Positions 40,419 to 51,400 of a stretch of 64,000 nt of DNA are shown here, piece after piece. Origin of the DNA: JAGOBP01 sp964550855 (lineage in GTDB: Bacteria > Chloroflexota > Anaerolineae > Fen-1058); contig CAZKBQ010000021.1 in the NCBI GenBank assembly GCA_964550855.1, forward strand, positions 1 through 64,000, given 5' to 3'. The notes beneath the pieces were generated by a model that saw only the letters and a list, made by a program, of their open reading frames with translations, had not been told where the DNA came from and did not search any database. Positions within the stretch are counted from its first letter, which is position 1, and each line of letters begins with the position of its first letter. The translations under genes and the position numbers were made by a program.

Positions 40419-43400
40419 TTAGCTCCGCCGCACCAGCGGCAGCATCACACGATAGTTCTGTACGGTGATCGCGTGGGCGGTCGTCACCGCATCCCTGCCG
40501 CCCGGGCCATTGATCGTTAGCGTGACCGTGTACGTACCCACCGCCGAGTACACGTGCGTTGGATCAGGCAACGTGCTCGTCCCGCCATCACCGAAGGCCC
40601 ACAGGCTGCTGGTGAAGTCGCCGGTCGATGTGTTGGTAAAGACCACTGTTAACGGCGGCGTCCCCGTTGTCGGTGCAGCCGTGAACGCAGCGTGAACAGG
40701 TGTGTAAACGATCACCGCGTTGCTTACCACTGCCATCTGCGCGAAGCCGCAGCCATCCGTCGCCGTCAACGTCGCCGTGTACGTGCCCGGCTGCGTGTAC
40801 GTATGCGAGGCAGTGAGACCTGTGCTAGTCGTGCCATCGCCAAAACTCCACTCGTACGCTAACGGCGTGCCATTGGTGCTGGCCGTGCCGGTGAAAGTCA
40901 CTGCGCCACCGCCGATGAGTGTGGCCGGTGAATTCGAGAAGGCTGCATTGATCGTCGGGGTGATCGTCGTGAAACTGACGGCTGCACCATTGGTCGAAGT
41001 GATCGCCTGATCGCTGGCGGTGACGCGATACTGCTGATTGTTGATCGTCGTGTTGGCCGCGCACGTCAGCGTGCCGGTGAACCACCCGATCGGCACATTC
41101 AGCCCTGGCGCGATGCTCGCCAGCGTCCACGAGACTTGCCCGCCACCGAAGACACCGCCGCCGCCATACGTCACGCCGCTTGGCACGACATCGATCGCGC
41201 TGACGTTCGTGCCAGTCAGGTTACCCGTATTACTCACGCTGACCGTGTACGTGATCGTCGTGCCGGCCACACCGTTACCCGATCGGACTTTGCTCACTTC
41301 AAAGCGCGGATTCGTCAGCACCACTTGCGCTGATGCCGAGTTGTTGCCGGCGACGGGATCGACATCGGCCGCGTTATTGCTGTTAATACTGGCGGTATTG
41401 ACAAACACATCGCCGCCCTGCGCCGTCGTCGTGACCTGCGCCGTGACGTCGAGCCGGTTCCACCAGCCGCTGCCCTGCGGATCAAAATCGAAGATCACTT
41501 GCTGTCCGTTGACCAGCAGCGGTTCCACCGTGCAGATCGGGCAATCGTGCCAGGTGGCCCCGACGAACGTCAAGCCGTTGGGCAGCGTGTCATACAATCG
41601 CACACGTCCCACCATGCTGTCTGCGCCGCGTTGAGCCTGATTGCCAAAGGTCAGCGTAAACGTGATCAGATCGTTCGGTTTCACCGTCGCACGCTCGGCC
41701 GATTTGCTGACATACAGATCGGGTCCGGTGGTCACCACCGCGTAAGCGTGATTGTCGGCGGGCATGATCTCGCCGATCGGTTGGCGGATGTCCAACGTGT
41801 TGGTCAGCCACCGCCCCTTCGCCATCGCCGGATCGACGGTGACCTCAAGCCAGTTGCCGCCGCTGTCGCCCGGATTGATTTGATCGGGCATCGTCCACAC
41901 GACCTGCCGCGCGCCGGCGTTGTGCGTCGAGGTGCTACTCCAGAACTCGCCGTAGCCGCTTAACGTGGTGGACACCGGATACGTGTCCGTTAACGTCGCG
42001 CCGGTGAGCATGGTCGTGCCCACGTTGAAGAATTGCAGATCGTAGCGGATGCGATCGTCGCCCTGCCAATGGCCGCTCTTGCGCACCATCACGTTAGGGC
42101 CGGCGCCGCGCACGACGATCGAGTCTGAGGCTTGATCGTTACGATCGTCGTTGTCCACGCCGTCTGATCCGATGCGGGCCGTATAGGTCAGCACCGTACC
42201 GATCGGGGTGGCGGGATCGATCTGCAGAGTCACGCGCAGGTTCCCGTCCGTACCGGTCGGCAGCGTGGACAAATCCCAGACCAGTTGCTGCCCATTCGTC
42301 AAGAGTGGCGCAAACGGCTCGTTCTGCCATTGATTGTAAGCAAACACTTGTCGCGTCGAAGTGACGAACGTTGTGTTGGCGGGCAGTGTGCCGGTGATGC
42401 GCGTGCTCTGCCCGGCCACATTGCCCCAGTTGTGATACGTCATGCGGAACGTCACTTTGTGGTCGGGCACGGTGATGCCGGACTCAAACTGATTGTCCAG
42501 CGCCACGTCCAGCCGCGGATCTTGTACGAACATCGTGAAAGACGTCGAGTTGTTGTCGAGCGGACCGGTTTCATTGGAAGTGCCGATGTCCACGTGCGTG
42601 TTCAACTGCGTCCCGTTGGTCGCCGTTGCGTCAAGGTGCAGTCGCACAAACAACTGCCAGCCGGTTTGACCATTAATCACCGGTCGTGTGAAGACGACCT
42701 GATTACCGGCGTTGCTCGCCAACGACCACAGCGGATCTTCAGACCAGAAACTCACGTAGGTGGACGAGACGGGCAGCGTTTGCGTCAACACCACCGGGCC
42801 GCTGCCAGTGCTCGCCTGATTGCCATAGTCGATGCGATAGACGTAGTCATTGCCGGGAGCCGGCTGATCGCCTTGATTCCCCAGGCCTACGTAGAGATCG
42901 ACATTGAGCGCGGCCACGGCGTCATCACGGCCTTGCGAGTCGTTGCCGGGGTTGCGATCGTTGGGATCAGTAACGACCACTTCGTTGTGCAGCAGTGTGC
43001 CGTCAGCTGTTCCGCCTGCTACGTCGACGACCACCGGGATGCGGCGCCAGCTGTGCGGCGGCAACGCGCCCAACGACCAGCTGACCTGCTGACCATTGAT
43101 CGTTGGCGCGACAGCGGCACCATCGCTGACGTAAGTGACTTCCGCGGGCAGCGTGTCCGTGAGGATTACGTCGGTCGCCGCCAGATCGCCGTCGTTGCGA
43201 TACTCTAGCCAGTACTCGAAGCGACTGCCTGCTGCGGGCTGGCCCTGCGTCCAGTGGTTAATCCCGACATCCGGGCCAGGCAAGCGGAAGGTATAGCGCA
43301 CCCGATCGCGTGAGAGGTCTTCATATTCCACCTCGATCGAATCGCCCGGATGGAGAACTTGCGGCGAGAAATTACACGTGTACGCCCCGCCGTTCGACGC

Positions 43401-46070
43401 GGCCGTAAAGTCGATGCGCCCATCCACGCCGTCAATCCAGCAGCCGCCATTCAGCGTTGCGTTGAGCCACGGAATGTCGAATGTCCCCGCAACCGTCGCA
43501 CTCGGTTGATCAATCGAGCCTGTGATGGTCCCGATCCGCACCGCGCTGGTAAAGCCGTTATCGAGCGCGCCGTACACCCAATCGCCCGCCTGGATGTCGG
43601 GGCGGCCGGGCAGCCACGTGGCTGAATTCAGATTGGTGGAGTAACCGGTGTTATTAGGACCGCCCCACCACGGCACGACTTGCGTGACATCGGTCAGTGT
43701 CGCTTTGACGTTGCCCACCGCATCGGTCACCGTGAACCACAGTGTATGTCCGACTTCATAGTTGATCTCGATCCAATCGTCTGAGGCGTTGACGATGAGT
43801 AACAGATCGGGCGAAGTGAAGTTCGCATGGTAACTCACAGTCAGCGCGTCATCGGTCACCCGATCGATTACCTCGCCTTGTTGGCCGCGCTCCATCATCG
43901 GCAGCGTGCGCGTGAAGTGGCCGGTGTTGTCGGTCAGCGCCGTGGTATCGAGATAACCGTAGACGCTTATACCAATCACCGCTTCATCCAACGCATCGAT
44001 CTGCCCGTAAACCCGTCGCGTTGACGAGTTGGCCGCCACATTGAAGGGCGTGGGGATGTGCAGCACGATCGGGTCGGCGAGGCTGCCCACCACTTCCACC
44101 GTCACGGTGTCCCCAGCATTGATCGCGCCGGGCTGATAGAAGTCCCACGCCGTCGCATCCCATGGCCGTCCCACGGTTGTGGTTAGTACTGTGTTAGCCG
44201 CGGTCACACGTACATCAACACCGGGCGAAGCATTGCCCCACATATCGATGTTACTGCTGTCAAGGCGGAGCTCGATATTGGTAAAGTCACCTAGCGTGGC
44301 CTCGTGTGTGCTGGTGGCCGGGCCGCCGATCGCTTCATAATCGACCGTGTTGGTGTAGGTGTGCGGTCGATCGAACGGTGCGTCGAGGTTCAAGTTGACC
44401 CAGATGCGCGCGGTCTCACCGGGCTGCAACTGCTCGATCCAGAAAATGCGTTGTTGACTGGGCGCATCCCATGTGTCGGTGACCCACGAGAGCGCGGAAA
44501 CATCGTAGCCGCCTTCCATCGTCGTAGAGAGCGGATAGGTATCGGTGAGCCACACATTCGTCAACACTTGATCGCCGGCGTTGATGGCGATCAGTTCGTA
44601 ACGCACCTGATTGTAGTTGTTGCGCCATTCGTGCTGCTGTGCCACATACAGAATCGGACCGGGGCTGAGGAACGAGGTTGTCGCGCAGGCCATGTTGTCC
44701 CACGGCGTGTCGTCTGGAACGTTGGCCGCGATTGTGCCGCAGTTTTCCAGTGGGCCGCTGGCGCCCGGCGCAACATCCAGATTGTAGTGCAACTGACCGT
44801 TGAAGCCGACTGGCAGCGTGCCCAGATTCCACACGATCGTGTGCGCGTCGATCACGGTGGGGGTGACGAACGTTCTGGAGTTAATGCCGCCCCAAACCGT
44901 CAATTCGCCGCTGCCCGATCGGTAAGTGGCGCTTAGCGGCAGCGTATCGGTCAGCAGGGCGGGCACCGCGGTATTGCCACTGTTGGCCAGATCCACCTCA
45001 AAACCAAAGGTGCCCCAACTCACCCGGCGGTGTGTGCTCAGATCGACGCGCGTCACGCGGACATGCACCGCATCGTTGCGGGCGTCGTTGTTGTTGGGAT
45101 CGGTGTCGCCGGGAGTGTAGCCGTGCAGCTGATTGAGCAGCGGCATACCTTGCGGCGCGGCTGCATTAACCAGTGCGAACAACTGCACGTTATCACAGAC
45201 ATTGGCGGGCAGGCCCGGCGCTTCCAGCACCACTTGATTGCCAACCACGCTTATCTGTCTCCAGAGCGGCGGCCAGAAACCAGTGGTTTGCCAGCGGGAA
45301 AACGTCGTGGAGAGCGGCAGCGTGTCGGTGATGCGCACCGGTCCGGCGGACGTGCCGTTGAAGTTGCAGACTTGCAGGGTAAACGGCGCTTCCTGGCCTG
45401 GCGCCGCATCGAACAATCCGCCCGGCCACGTCTGCACGGCAATCTCAACGCTGTCACTGACAAGGTTAACACCCCCCGCGCAGCCCTGGTCGTTACCAAG
45501 ATCGCCGCCGCTGGTCGTCGTGCTGATGTACGCACAGTTATCAGCCAAAGTCGATCCAGTCGAGGCGCCAGGATCGACATTGAGGCTGAGGTTAAAGGCG
45601 CCGTAACTGCGAGCGGGTAGTGCACCGACCGTCCACGTAATGACGCCGCCGCCAGTGGTCAACGGCAGACCGCTGGTGTCGCCCGCGTAAGTCGTCTGCG
45701 CGGGCAGTACATCGGTGATAATCACGTTAGCGGCGTCGGCATCGCCAAAGTTGGCGTAATAGAAGCTGTAAACCACTACACCGCCCGGATGAGCCTGATT
45801 GCCCGGCGTCCATTTGTATAAGCCGACATCCGGTACGGCCTGCGGTGAATGAGGGACGTCCCTGGCCGCATCAATCGCGGCGCGTACCTGGGGCGGAAGT
45901 TGATCAGGGAGATCAGCAGTTAATGCAGCAAAACGCGGGGCGGGCGGATCGATAACGGGTAGCGGGTGAGGACGAGCGCTGGCCGGCATGGTAATGGAGA
46001 GGATTAGCGCAGCCATACCGAGCACACAAAACAGGACTGCTGCAACGGCGAGGACAGATCGACGACTCAT
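40419..46070 (-). CDS. Giant secreted DUF11/PKD-repeat protein
   Basis: An 1883-residue exported protein. The ATG at 46070 follows AAGGAG; the signal peptide has a hydrophobic core at about 6-28. By eye there are ten DUF11-type units (each with a TDTLPxxTTY-like strand), with a different Ig-like region between units four and five. Two PKD domains with WSFGDGTTS and WAFGDGGTS follow near 1710 and 1800. The C-terminus is YRVMLPLVRRS, a recurrent tail in this window. It is probably an adhesive or matrix stalk at the cell surface. It is convergent with glcF, and the upstream 480 bases contain its promoter. Confidence 0.9.
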   Translation of the reverse strand: MSRRSVLAVAAVLFCVLGMAALILSITMPASARPHPLPVIDPPAPRFAALTADLPDQLPPQVRAAIDAARDVPHSPQAVPDVGLYKWTPGNQAHPGGVVVYSFYYANFGDADAANVIITDVLPAQTTYAGDTSGLPLTTGGGVITWTVGALPARSYGAFNLSLNVDPGASTGSTLADNCAYISTTTSGGDLGNDQGCAGGVNLVSDSVEIAVQTWPGGLFDAAPGQEAPFTLQVCNFNGTSAGPVRITDTLPLSTTFSRWQTTGFWPPLWRQISVVGNQVVLEAPGLPANVCDNVQLFALVNAAAPQGMPLLNQLHGYTPGDTDPNNNDARNDAVHVRVTRVDLSTHRRVSWGTFGFEVDLANSGNTAVPALLTDTLPLSATYRSGSGELTVWGGINSRTFVTPTVIDAHTIVWNLGTLPVGFNGQLHYNLDVAPGASGPLENCGTIAANVPDDTPWDNMACATTSFLSPGPILYVAQQHEWRNNYNQVRYELIAINAGDQVLTNVWLTDTYPLSTTMEGGYDVSALSWVTDTWDAPSQQRIFWIEQLQPGETARIWVNLNLDAPFDRPHTYTNTVDYEAIGGPATSTHEATLGDFTNIELRLDSSNIDMWGNASPGVDVRVTAANTVLTTTVGRPWDATAWDFYQPGAINAGDTVTVEVVGSLADPIVLHIPTPFNVAANSSTRRVYGQIDALDEAVIGISVYGYLDTTALTDNTGHFTRTLPMMERGQQGEVIDRVTDDALTVSYHANFTSPDLLLIVNASDDWIEINYEVGHTLWFTVTDAVGNVKATLTDVTQVVPWWGGPNNTGYSTNLNSATWLPGRPDIQAGDWVYGALDNGFTSAVRIGTITGSIDQPSATVAGTFDIPWLNATLNGGCWIDGVDGRIDFTAASNGGAYTCNFSPQVLHPGDSIEVEYEDLSRDRVRYTFRLPGPDVGINHWTQGQPAAGSRFEYWLEYRNDGDLAATDVILTDTLPAEVTYVSDGAAVAPTINGQQVSWSLGALPPHSWRRIPVVVDVAGGTADGTLLHNEVVVTDPNDRNPGNDSQGRDDAVAALNVDLYVGLGNQGDQPAPGNDYVYRIDYGNQASTGSGPVVLTQTLPVSSTYVSFWSEDPLWSLASNAGNQVVFTRPVINGQTGWQLFVRLHLDATATNGTQLNTHVDIGTSNETGPLDNNSTSFTMFVQDPRLDVALDNQFESGITVPDHKVTFRMTYHNWGNVAGQSTRITGTLPANTTFVTSTRQVFAYNQWQNEPFAPLLTNGQQLVWDLSTLPTGTDGNLRVTLQIDPATPIGTVLTYTARIGSDGVDNDDRNDQASDSIVVRGAGPNVMVRKSGHWQGDDRIRYDLQFFNVGTTMLTGATLTDTYPVSTTLSGYGEFWSSTSTHNAGARQVVWTMPDQINPGDSGGNWLEVTVDPAMAKGRWLTNTLDIRQPIGEIMPADNHAYAVVTTGPDLYVSKSAERATVKPNDLITFTLTFGNQAQRGADSMVGRVRLYDTLPNGLTFVGATWHDCPICTVEPLLVNGQQVIFDFDPQGSGWWNRLDVTAQVTTTAQGGDVFVNTASINSNNAADVDPVAGNNSASAQVVLTNPRFEVSKVRSGNGVAGTTITYTVSVSNTGNLTGTNVSAIDVVPSGVTYGGGGVFGGGQVSWTLASIAPGLNVPIGWFTGTLTCAANTTINNQQYRVTASDQAITSTNGAAVSFTTITPTINAAFSNSPATLIGGGAVTFTGTASTNGTPLAYEWSFGDGTTSTGLTASHTYTQPGTYTATLTATDGCGFAQMAVVSNAVIVYTPVHAAFTAAPTTGTPPLTVVFTNTSTGDFTSSLWAFGDGGTSTLPDPTHVYSAVGTYTVTLTINGPGGRDAVTTAHAITVQNYRVMLPLVRRS

Positions 46071-46210
46071 CGTATGCTCCTTAATGAGATCATAAATGGA
46101 ACAGTCAGATGATGCGCGCCCTCCTCCCGGTGGCTCGACTAAAGAGCTAACTTTATCGCGGTATAGACAGGACCTCCTGGAGGGAGTGAAGTGAGTTACA
46201 GACAAAGTTG

Positions 46211-46239
46211 ATTATAGTCTTGTAATGGGCGGGCGGCAA
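46211..46239 (-). promoter_or_regulatory. Promoter of the DUF11/PKD gene
   Basis: On the minus strand TTGCCG (46234-46239) and TATAAT (46211-46216) are 17 bases apart. It is the best sigma-70-like pair in the window and predicts a 5' leader of about 130 bases. Confidence 0.6.
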
Positions 46240-46480
46240 TAGGTTGGCAATCCAGCATGTGGAACCTACTTTAGAAGGCAGATATTTTAGACTACCAATT
46301 GATCTGGCGATTACCGGCGCCGAGCGGCGAACCGTGACCAATCGGCGTCATCGGCAAAAGCGTCGGCCCGGTTTCAATCCTCCTCCGCCCCCCATGACGA
46401 TGTCTGGGAATGATCTGTCGCACTCATCCGTTGCGGTATAAATCTCCACAAGATGTTGATCGTCTCACTTGAATTGGCTG

Positions 46481-46486
46481 TATAAT
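46481..46486 (+). promoter_or_regulatory. Putative -10 box of the first LuxR paralogue
   Basis: TATAAT with TTGATC (46456-46461) at a 19-base spacer, 68 bases upstream of the ATG at 46554. Confidence 0.45.
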
Positions 46487-46553
46487 CGGGCTGACGATAC
46501 TGGTAACGCTGCTTTCTGCTTCTAACAAAGGCTGGTCCAGCGGGGCCTCTGGC

Positions 46554-47330
46554 ATGAATCCCGAATTGCAGGAACGCATCCACACCTTATGGGATGAACT
46601 GGCCGATATGGACGCGACGCGCTTCGACGCCGTGGCCGATCGCTTGATGGTGGGCCTGTGCGAGTTAGTGGACGCGCAAAACGCCGTCTGGATCGGCAGC
46701 GTGCGCGTAAGCGACGCCTTTCCCGCTGATCCGGCGAAGGGCTGGCGGGCGCCCGTGGTCCGCTATCTGTATCCGAAGCAGCCGTTGGATGAGAGTGCCA
46801 GGGAACAGTCGAAAAGCCTCGATCGCGGTGTGGCGGACGAAACCACAGTGGCCAACGTCGCTGAAGCCGGCCGGTTTCGCGCCAATCGCTTGCGTGATTT
46901 GGTGTCGCCTGACTGGTTCAACTCGTATTACTACCAGCGTTATTATCGCGGCGTCGGGTTGGATGATTCCATCTTTGTGGCGTTTCCAGTCAACGCGGAC
47001 GCCGAATCCTGGTTTGGCGTCCACCGCGAAATTGGCAAACCCGGTTTCACCATCGAAGAGCGCGATACGCTGGCTTACGCGCTGCGGGGCCTCAAATGGT
47101 TCCATCGGCAGTTGATGTTGAGCCACGGGCTGCTGATCGCCAGCAAGCCCCTCACCCCGGCCGAGCGGCGTGTACTGCAACTCCTACTCTCGCGCGCCTC
47201 CGAGAAAGAGATTGCCTGCGGCCTTGGGCTGACTGTCAACAGCGTTCACCAGTACGTCGTCTCTGTTTTTCGCAAGTTCGGCGTCAACAGCCGCGCTTCC
47301 CTTATGAGTCTCTGGCTAGGGGCAACCTGA
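46554..47330 (+). CDS. LuxR-type regulator, paralogue A
   Basis: A 258-residue DNA-binding protein. The N-terminal 190 residues form an unassigned sensor-like domain (GAF- or autoinducer-like in size) rich in aromatic residues (WIGSVRVSD, YYYQRYYRG, NADAESWFGV). The C-terminal 65 residues are a LuxR helix-turn-helix: LTPAERRVLQLLLSRASEKE, then LGLTVNSVHQYVVSVFRKFGV. It is about 74% identical by hand alignment to the next gene. No canonical Shine-Dalgarno precedes the ATG. It lies directly before the adhesin-like genes, which it might control. Confidence 0.85.
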   Translation: MNPELQERIHTLWDELADMDATRFDAVADRLMVGLCELVDAQNAVWIGSVRVSDAFPADPAKGWRAPVVRYLYPKQPLDESAREQSKSLDRGVADETTVANVAEAGRFRANRLRDLVSPDWFNSYYYQRYYRGVGLDDSIFVAFPVNADAESWFGVHREIGKPGFTIEERDTLAYALRGLKWFHRQLMLSHGLLIASKPLTPAERRVLQLLLSRASEKEIACGLGLTVNSVHQYVVSVFRKFGVNSRASLMSLWLGAT

Positions 47331-47396
47331 GCGAACGTCTCCCCACTCAACCTACTGTTTAGTAGGATTGATCTCCTGTGATTTCCCCAGCATAAT

Positions 47397-47440
47397 CGCG
47401 GCAAAGGCTGAAAGCAGGTTACTGCTTGGCCTTTGCCGCG
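47397..47440 (+). terminator. Hairpin between the two LuxR paralogues
   Basis: An outer 12-bp stem (47397-47408 with 47429-47440) and an inner AAGCAG/CTGCTT stem (47412-47427) sit 67 bases after paralogue A. A smaller hairpin CCTACT/AGTAGG lies at 47351-47366. There is no poly-T tail. Confidence 0.5.
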
Positions 47441-47477
47441 CTGTCATTCTCGCGCGCCAAGTTGAAGCACTGGGTCA

Positions 47478-47491
47478 TACTGCATGCAGTA
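47478..47491. promoter_or_regulatory. 14-bp perfect palindrome upstream of LuxR paralogue B
   Basis: TACTGCATGCAGTA is perfectly self-complementary and is 132 bases before the ATG at 47624. It has the shape of a dimeric LuxR-type operator. No second copy is identified. Confidence 0.3.
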
Positions 47492-47623
47492 CGCTGTGAC
47501 GGTCGCCGCGCGGTTTTCATGGTTCGTGGTGAATGCCGTTGGCTGACAGCTGAGTGGCAACGTAACACCCTGATCGGAAATTGAACCGGGCTGGCCTGTT
47601 TCGAATTAACCGGGGTTCCTGGC

Positions 47624-48394
47624 ATGAATCCAGAACTACAGGAACGCATCTACGCCTTGTGGGATGAACTGACCGAGATCGATGCGACGCGCTTCAACGC
47701 CGTCACCGATCGCTTGATGGTCAGTCTGTGCGAGTTGGTGGGAGCGCAGAACGCCGTCTGGATCGGCAGCGTGCGTCTGAGCGACGACAGGCTCGATGAT
47801 CCCGTGAAAGGCTGGCGGACGCCCGTGGTCCGTTGGCTGTACCCGATGCGGCCGTCGGATGATAGCGTCAAGGAACAATTGAAGGAACTGGATCGCGGTG
47901 TGGTGGACGCGGCCACGATTGCCATCGTCGCCAACGCCGGTCGTTTTCGCGCCAACCGCTTGCGTGATTGGGTACCGGATGACTGGTCCGAGTCTGATTT
48001 CTATCAGCGCTACTATCGCGGCGTGGACGACGCTATCTTCGTAGCGTTTCCGATCAACGCGGATGCCGAATCCTGGTTCGGCGTTTTTCGCGCACAGGGC
48101 CAGCCCCGATTTACCTGCGAAGAGCGCGACACGCTGGCCTACGCGCTGCGGGGCGTCAAGTGGTTCCATCGCCGGTTGATGTTGAGCCACGGACTGCTGA
48201 TCGCCGGCCAGCCGCTCATGCCCGCCGAGCGGCACGTGCTGCACCTCCTGCTCGCGCGCGCTTCCGAGAAGGACATCGGCAACAATCTCGGACTTACCGC
48301 CAACAGTGTCCACCAGTACGTGGTGTCCGTGTTTCGTAAATATGGCGTTAACAACCGTGCCGCGCTGCTGAGTCTCTGGAGTGGGGCGACTTGA
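47624..48394 (+). CDS. LuxR-type regulator, paralogue B
   Basis: A 256-residue tandem duplicate of the preceding gene, with the same sensor-like domain (two residues shorter around DDAIFVAFPINADAESW) and a LuxR helix-turn-helix (LGLTANSVHQYVVSVFRKYGVNNRA). Most changes are in the sensor half and the first recognition helix, suggesting different ligands or sites. It sits 88 bases before the large beta-helix gene at 48483. The shared CCTGGCATGAATCC context around both starts shows the duplication included the start region. Confidence 0.85.
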   Translation: MNPELQERIYALWDELTEIDATRFNAVTDRLMVSLCELVGAQNAVWIGSVRLSDDRLDDPVKGWRTPVVRWLYPMRPSDDSVKEQLKELDRGVVDAATIAIVANAGRFRANRLRDWVPDDWSESDFYQRYYRGVDDAIFVAFPINADAESWFGVFRAQGQPRFTCEERDTLAYALRGVKWFHRRLMLSHGLLIAGQPLMPAERHVLHLLLARASEKDIGNNLGLTANSVHQYVVSVFRKYGVNNRAALLSLWSGAT

Positions 48395-48482
48395 GCGAGC
48401 GCCCGCGAGTGTCCGGCAGCATTGCGGCCAATACTGAAAAAATCGATCTCATTGCATCATCAATCATTGAAGGGGAACAACC

Positions 48483-51400
48483 ATGCCATCACATTTCAAG
48501 TTTATCGCGACGTTTTTCGTCATCGTAAGCTGGGTCTTAACCGCGCTTGGCCCGGTCGGTGTCACGCCCGTCTATGCGGCGGGCCTGGTAGTCAATGGCA
48601 ATGCCGATACAGTTGCCAACGACGGCGTCTGCACGTTGCGCGAGGCGATAGTCAACGCCAATAACGACAACCAATCGGGTTCAACCGATTGCGCCGCCGG
48701 ATCGGGCACGGATACGATTACCTTTGCCGGCAACTACTCCATCACCCTGACCTCGGCTCTGCCTCAACTCACCGGTAACCTGACCCTTGACGGCTCAGGG
48801 CACAATGTCTCTGTGAGCGGCAATCATGCGGTGGGGGTATTCGTCGTCCAATCCGGAGCGGTGGTGACGATGAGCCAATTGAGTATTGTCAACGGAACGA
48901 CTGGTGTCGGCGGCGGTATCTATAACCATGGTACCGTGTTAGTTACCCACAGTACTCTTAGCGGTAACTCGTCAACTGGCGCTGGCGGCGGCATCGGTAA
49001 CACCGGCGCGTTGACCGTTATCAACAGCACTTTCAGCGGCAATTCTTCCGGCAATGCTGGCGGCGGCATTTACAACACCGCCGGCACATTGACGGTCATC
49101 AACAGCACCTTTAGCGGTAATTCGGCCGCCACCTACGGCGGCGGCATTCGCAACAACTTCGGCACGTTGACGGTCACCCACAGCACGATCAGCGGTAATT
49201 CGGCTGCCAGCTTCGGCGGTGGTATTGCCAGCGCCGCCGGTGCGCTCTATCTCCGGAACAGCCTGATTGCCAACAGTTCGAGCGGGGGCGATTGTCTAAA
49301 CCAGGATACGTTTGCCGCTAACGTCAACAACTTAATTGAAGACGGTAGTTGCGGTCCAGCCCTATCGGGTGATCCACACCTGAGTCCTCTGGGCAGCTAT
49401 GGCGGCTCCACCCCAACCTTCGCCCTATTGCCCGGCAGCCCGGCGATCGATGCGGCGGGCGACTGCACCCCTTACCTCAATCCCGATGAAGACCAGCGCG
49501 GCGTGGCGCGTCCGCAGGGCAGCGCTTGCGACATCGGCGCTTATGAGGCGAAAGAACAGCTCGGGCCGAACTTTGTGGTCAACCTCGGCGATGATTCAGA
49601 CGATGGCTCGTGTGACTGGGTGGGCGCATTGGACTGCACCTTGCGCGAAGCCATTAATGCGGCGAACAATCAGTCTGGAGCCAATGCAATTACTTTCGCG
49701 GCGAACTACACCATCACTCTGGCCTCGGCCCTACCTAATCTCGCCGGTACCCTGACCATCGACGGCTCAGGCCGCAGCATCACCGTGAGCGGCAATAGTG
49801 CAGTAGGAGTCTTTGTCATCCAGCCAACGGCGGTGGTGACGATGCGGCAGTTAAGTATTATCAATGGGCTGGAGGTTAACTTCGGCGGTATCTACAACTT
49901 CGGCACATTGGTAGTCGAAAACAGCATTTTTAGCGGCAATCAGGCATCCGCCGGCGGCGGCGGCATCCGCAACGCCGGCACGCTGACGATCAGCAACAGC
50001 ACCTTCAGCGGCAATACGGCCTTCAACGGCGGCGGCGGCATCCGCAACGCCGGCGCGCTGACCATCACCAACAGCACCTTCAGCGACAACTCAGCGCCCA
50101 ACAACAACGGCGGCGGCATTGACAACCCCCAGGGCACGCTGACGATCGCCAACAGCACCTTTAGCGGCAATTCGGCTGGCGGCTACGGCGGCGGCATTGC
50201 CAACAGCGGCACGCTGACGGTCACCAACAGCACCTTTAGCGGCAATTCAGTCAATGGCGGCAGCGGCGGTGGCATCGCCAGCGACGGCACGCTGCATTTG
50301 CAGAATAGTCTGATTGCCAACAGCCCGAACGGTGGAGATTGCCAGAACTTTGGCACAATCGCCACCAACGCCAACAACCTGATCGAAGACGGCAGTTGCA
50401 GCCCGGCCCTGTCGGGCGATCCAAATCTCGGCCCCCTGGCGAACAATGGCGGCTCCACTCAAACCTTTGCCCTTCTGCCCGGTTCTCCGGCCATCGATGC
50501 CGGCGACGATGCCACCTGCGCCGCCGCCCCCGTGAATAACCTCGATCAGCGTGGCATCGCGCGCCCGCAAGGCGCACACTGCGACATCGGCGCGTTTGAG
50601 TCGCGGGGCTTCACGCTGACGAAAATCGGCGGCGACAATCAATCCACACTTGTTCAGACCACCTTCCCCAATCCATTGGCGATCAGCGTGACAAGCGCGG
50701 CTGGCGAGCCGGTGAACGGCGGGCAAGTGATCTTGATCGCTCCTGCGTCTGGTGCGGGCCTCATGACGACGCCGATCACATTGACGATTGCCAACGGTGC
50801 GGTCTCGACGACGGTCACGGCTAACGGCACAGCCGGCTCATACAACGTGGTTGCCAGCGCGGCTGGCGCGGCGAATGTGGCTTTCAACCTGACGAACAAT
50901 TTGGCCAGCACGACGACGAGCCTCACCTCGACGCCGAATCCGTCCGTTTACGGGCAGGCGATAACGGTCACGGCGGCAGTGACGACCAGCGCCGTCGGCC
51001 TCGGTACGCCGATCGGATCCATCACCTTCACGATCGATTCACTCAGCGTCAACGTCCCGCTCGATGCCAACGGGCAAGTGGTGTACGTCACCACTACGCT
51101 GTCGGCGGGCCATCATCCGATCACGGCGACGTACAGCGGCGATGCGGATCACAGCGGCAGCACTTCAAACACGATCGATCAAGTGGTGAACCCGGCGGAC
51201 ACGACGACGACGATCGCATCAGCGTTGAATCCCTCGATCGTCGGGCAAGCGGTCACGTTCACGGCCACTGTTGCTTCGACAGTGGATACGCCATTGGGTA
51301 CGGTGCAGTTCTACGCCGATGGCGCGGCATTAGGTTCATCAGTCGCGTTGTCCTATGGTCAGGCCAGCCTGAGCACTTCGACGTTGACGGTCGGCACCCA

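Larger units (their letters stand above)
46071..46553. other. 483-base divergent intergenic region
   Basis: This gap separates the leftward DUF11 gene and the rightward LuxR genes. It holds a good minus-strand promoter (46211-46239) and a plus-strand TATAAT (46481-46486). Elsewhere I see no gene, RNA or repeat. Confidence 0.6.

Noticed and set aside
49000..50280. Regular short repeats resembling a CRISPR array
   Set aside because: The repeats are in frame and encode GGGI/NSTFSGNS beta-helix units; they vary and have no constant spacer length.
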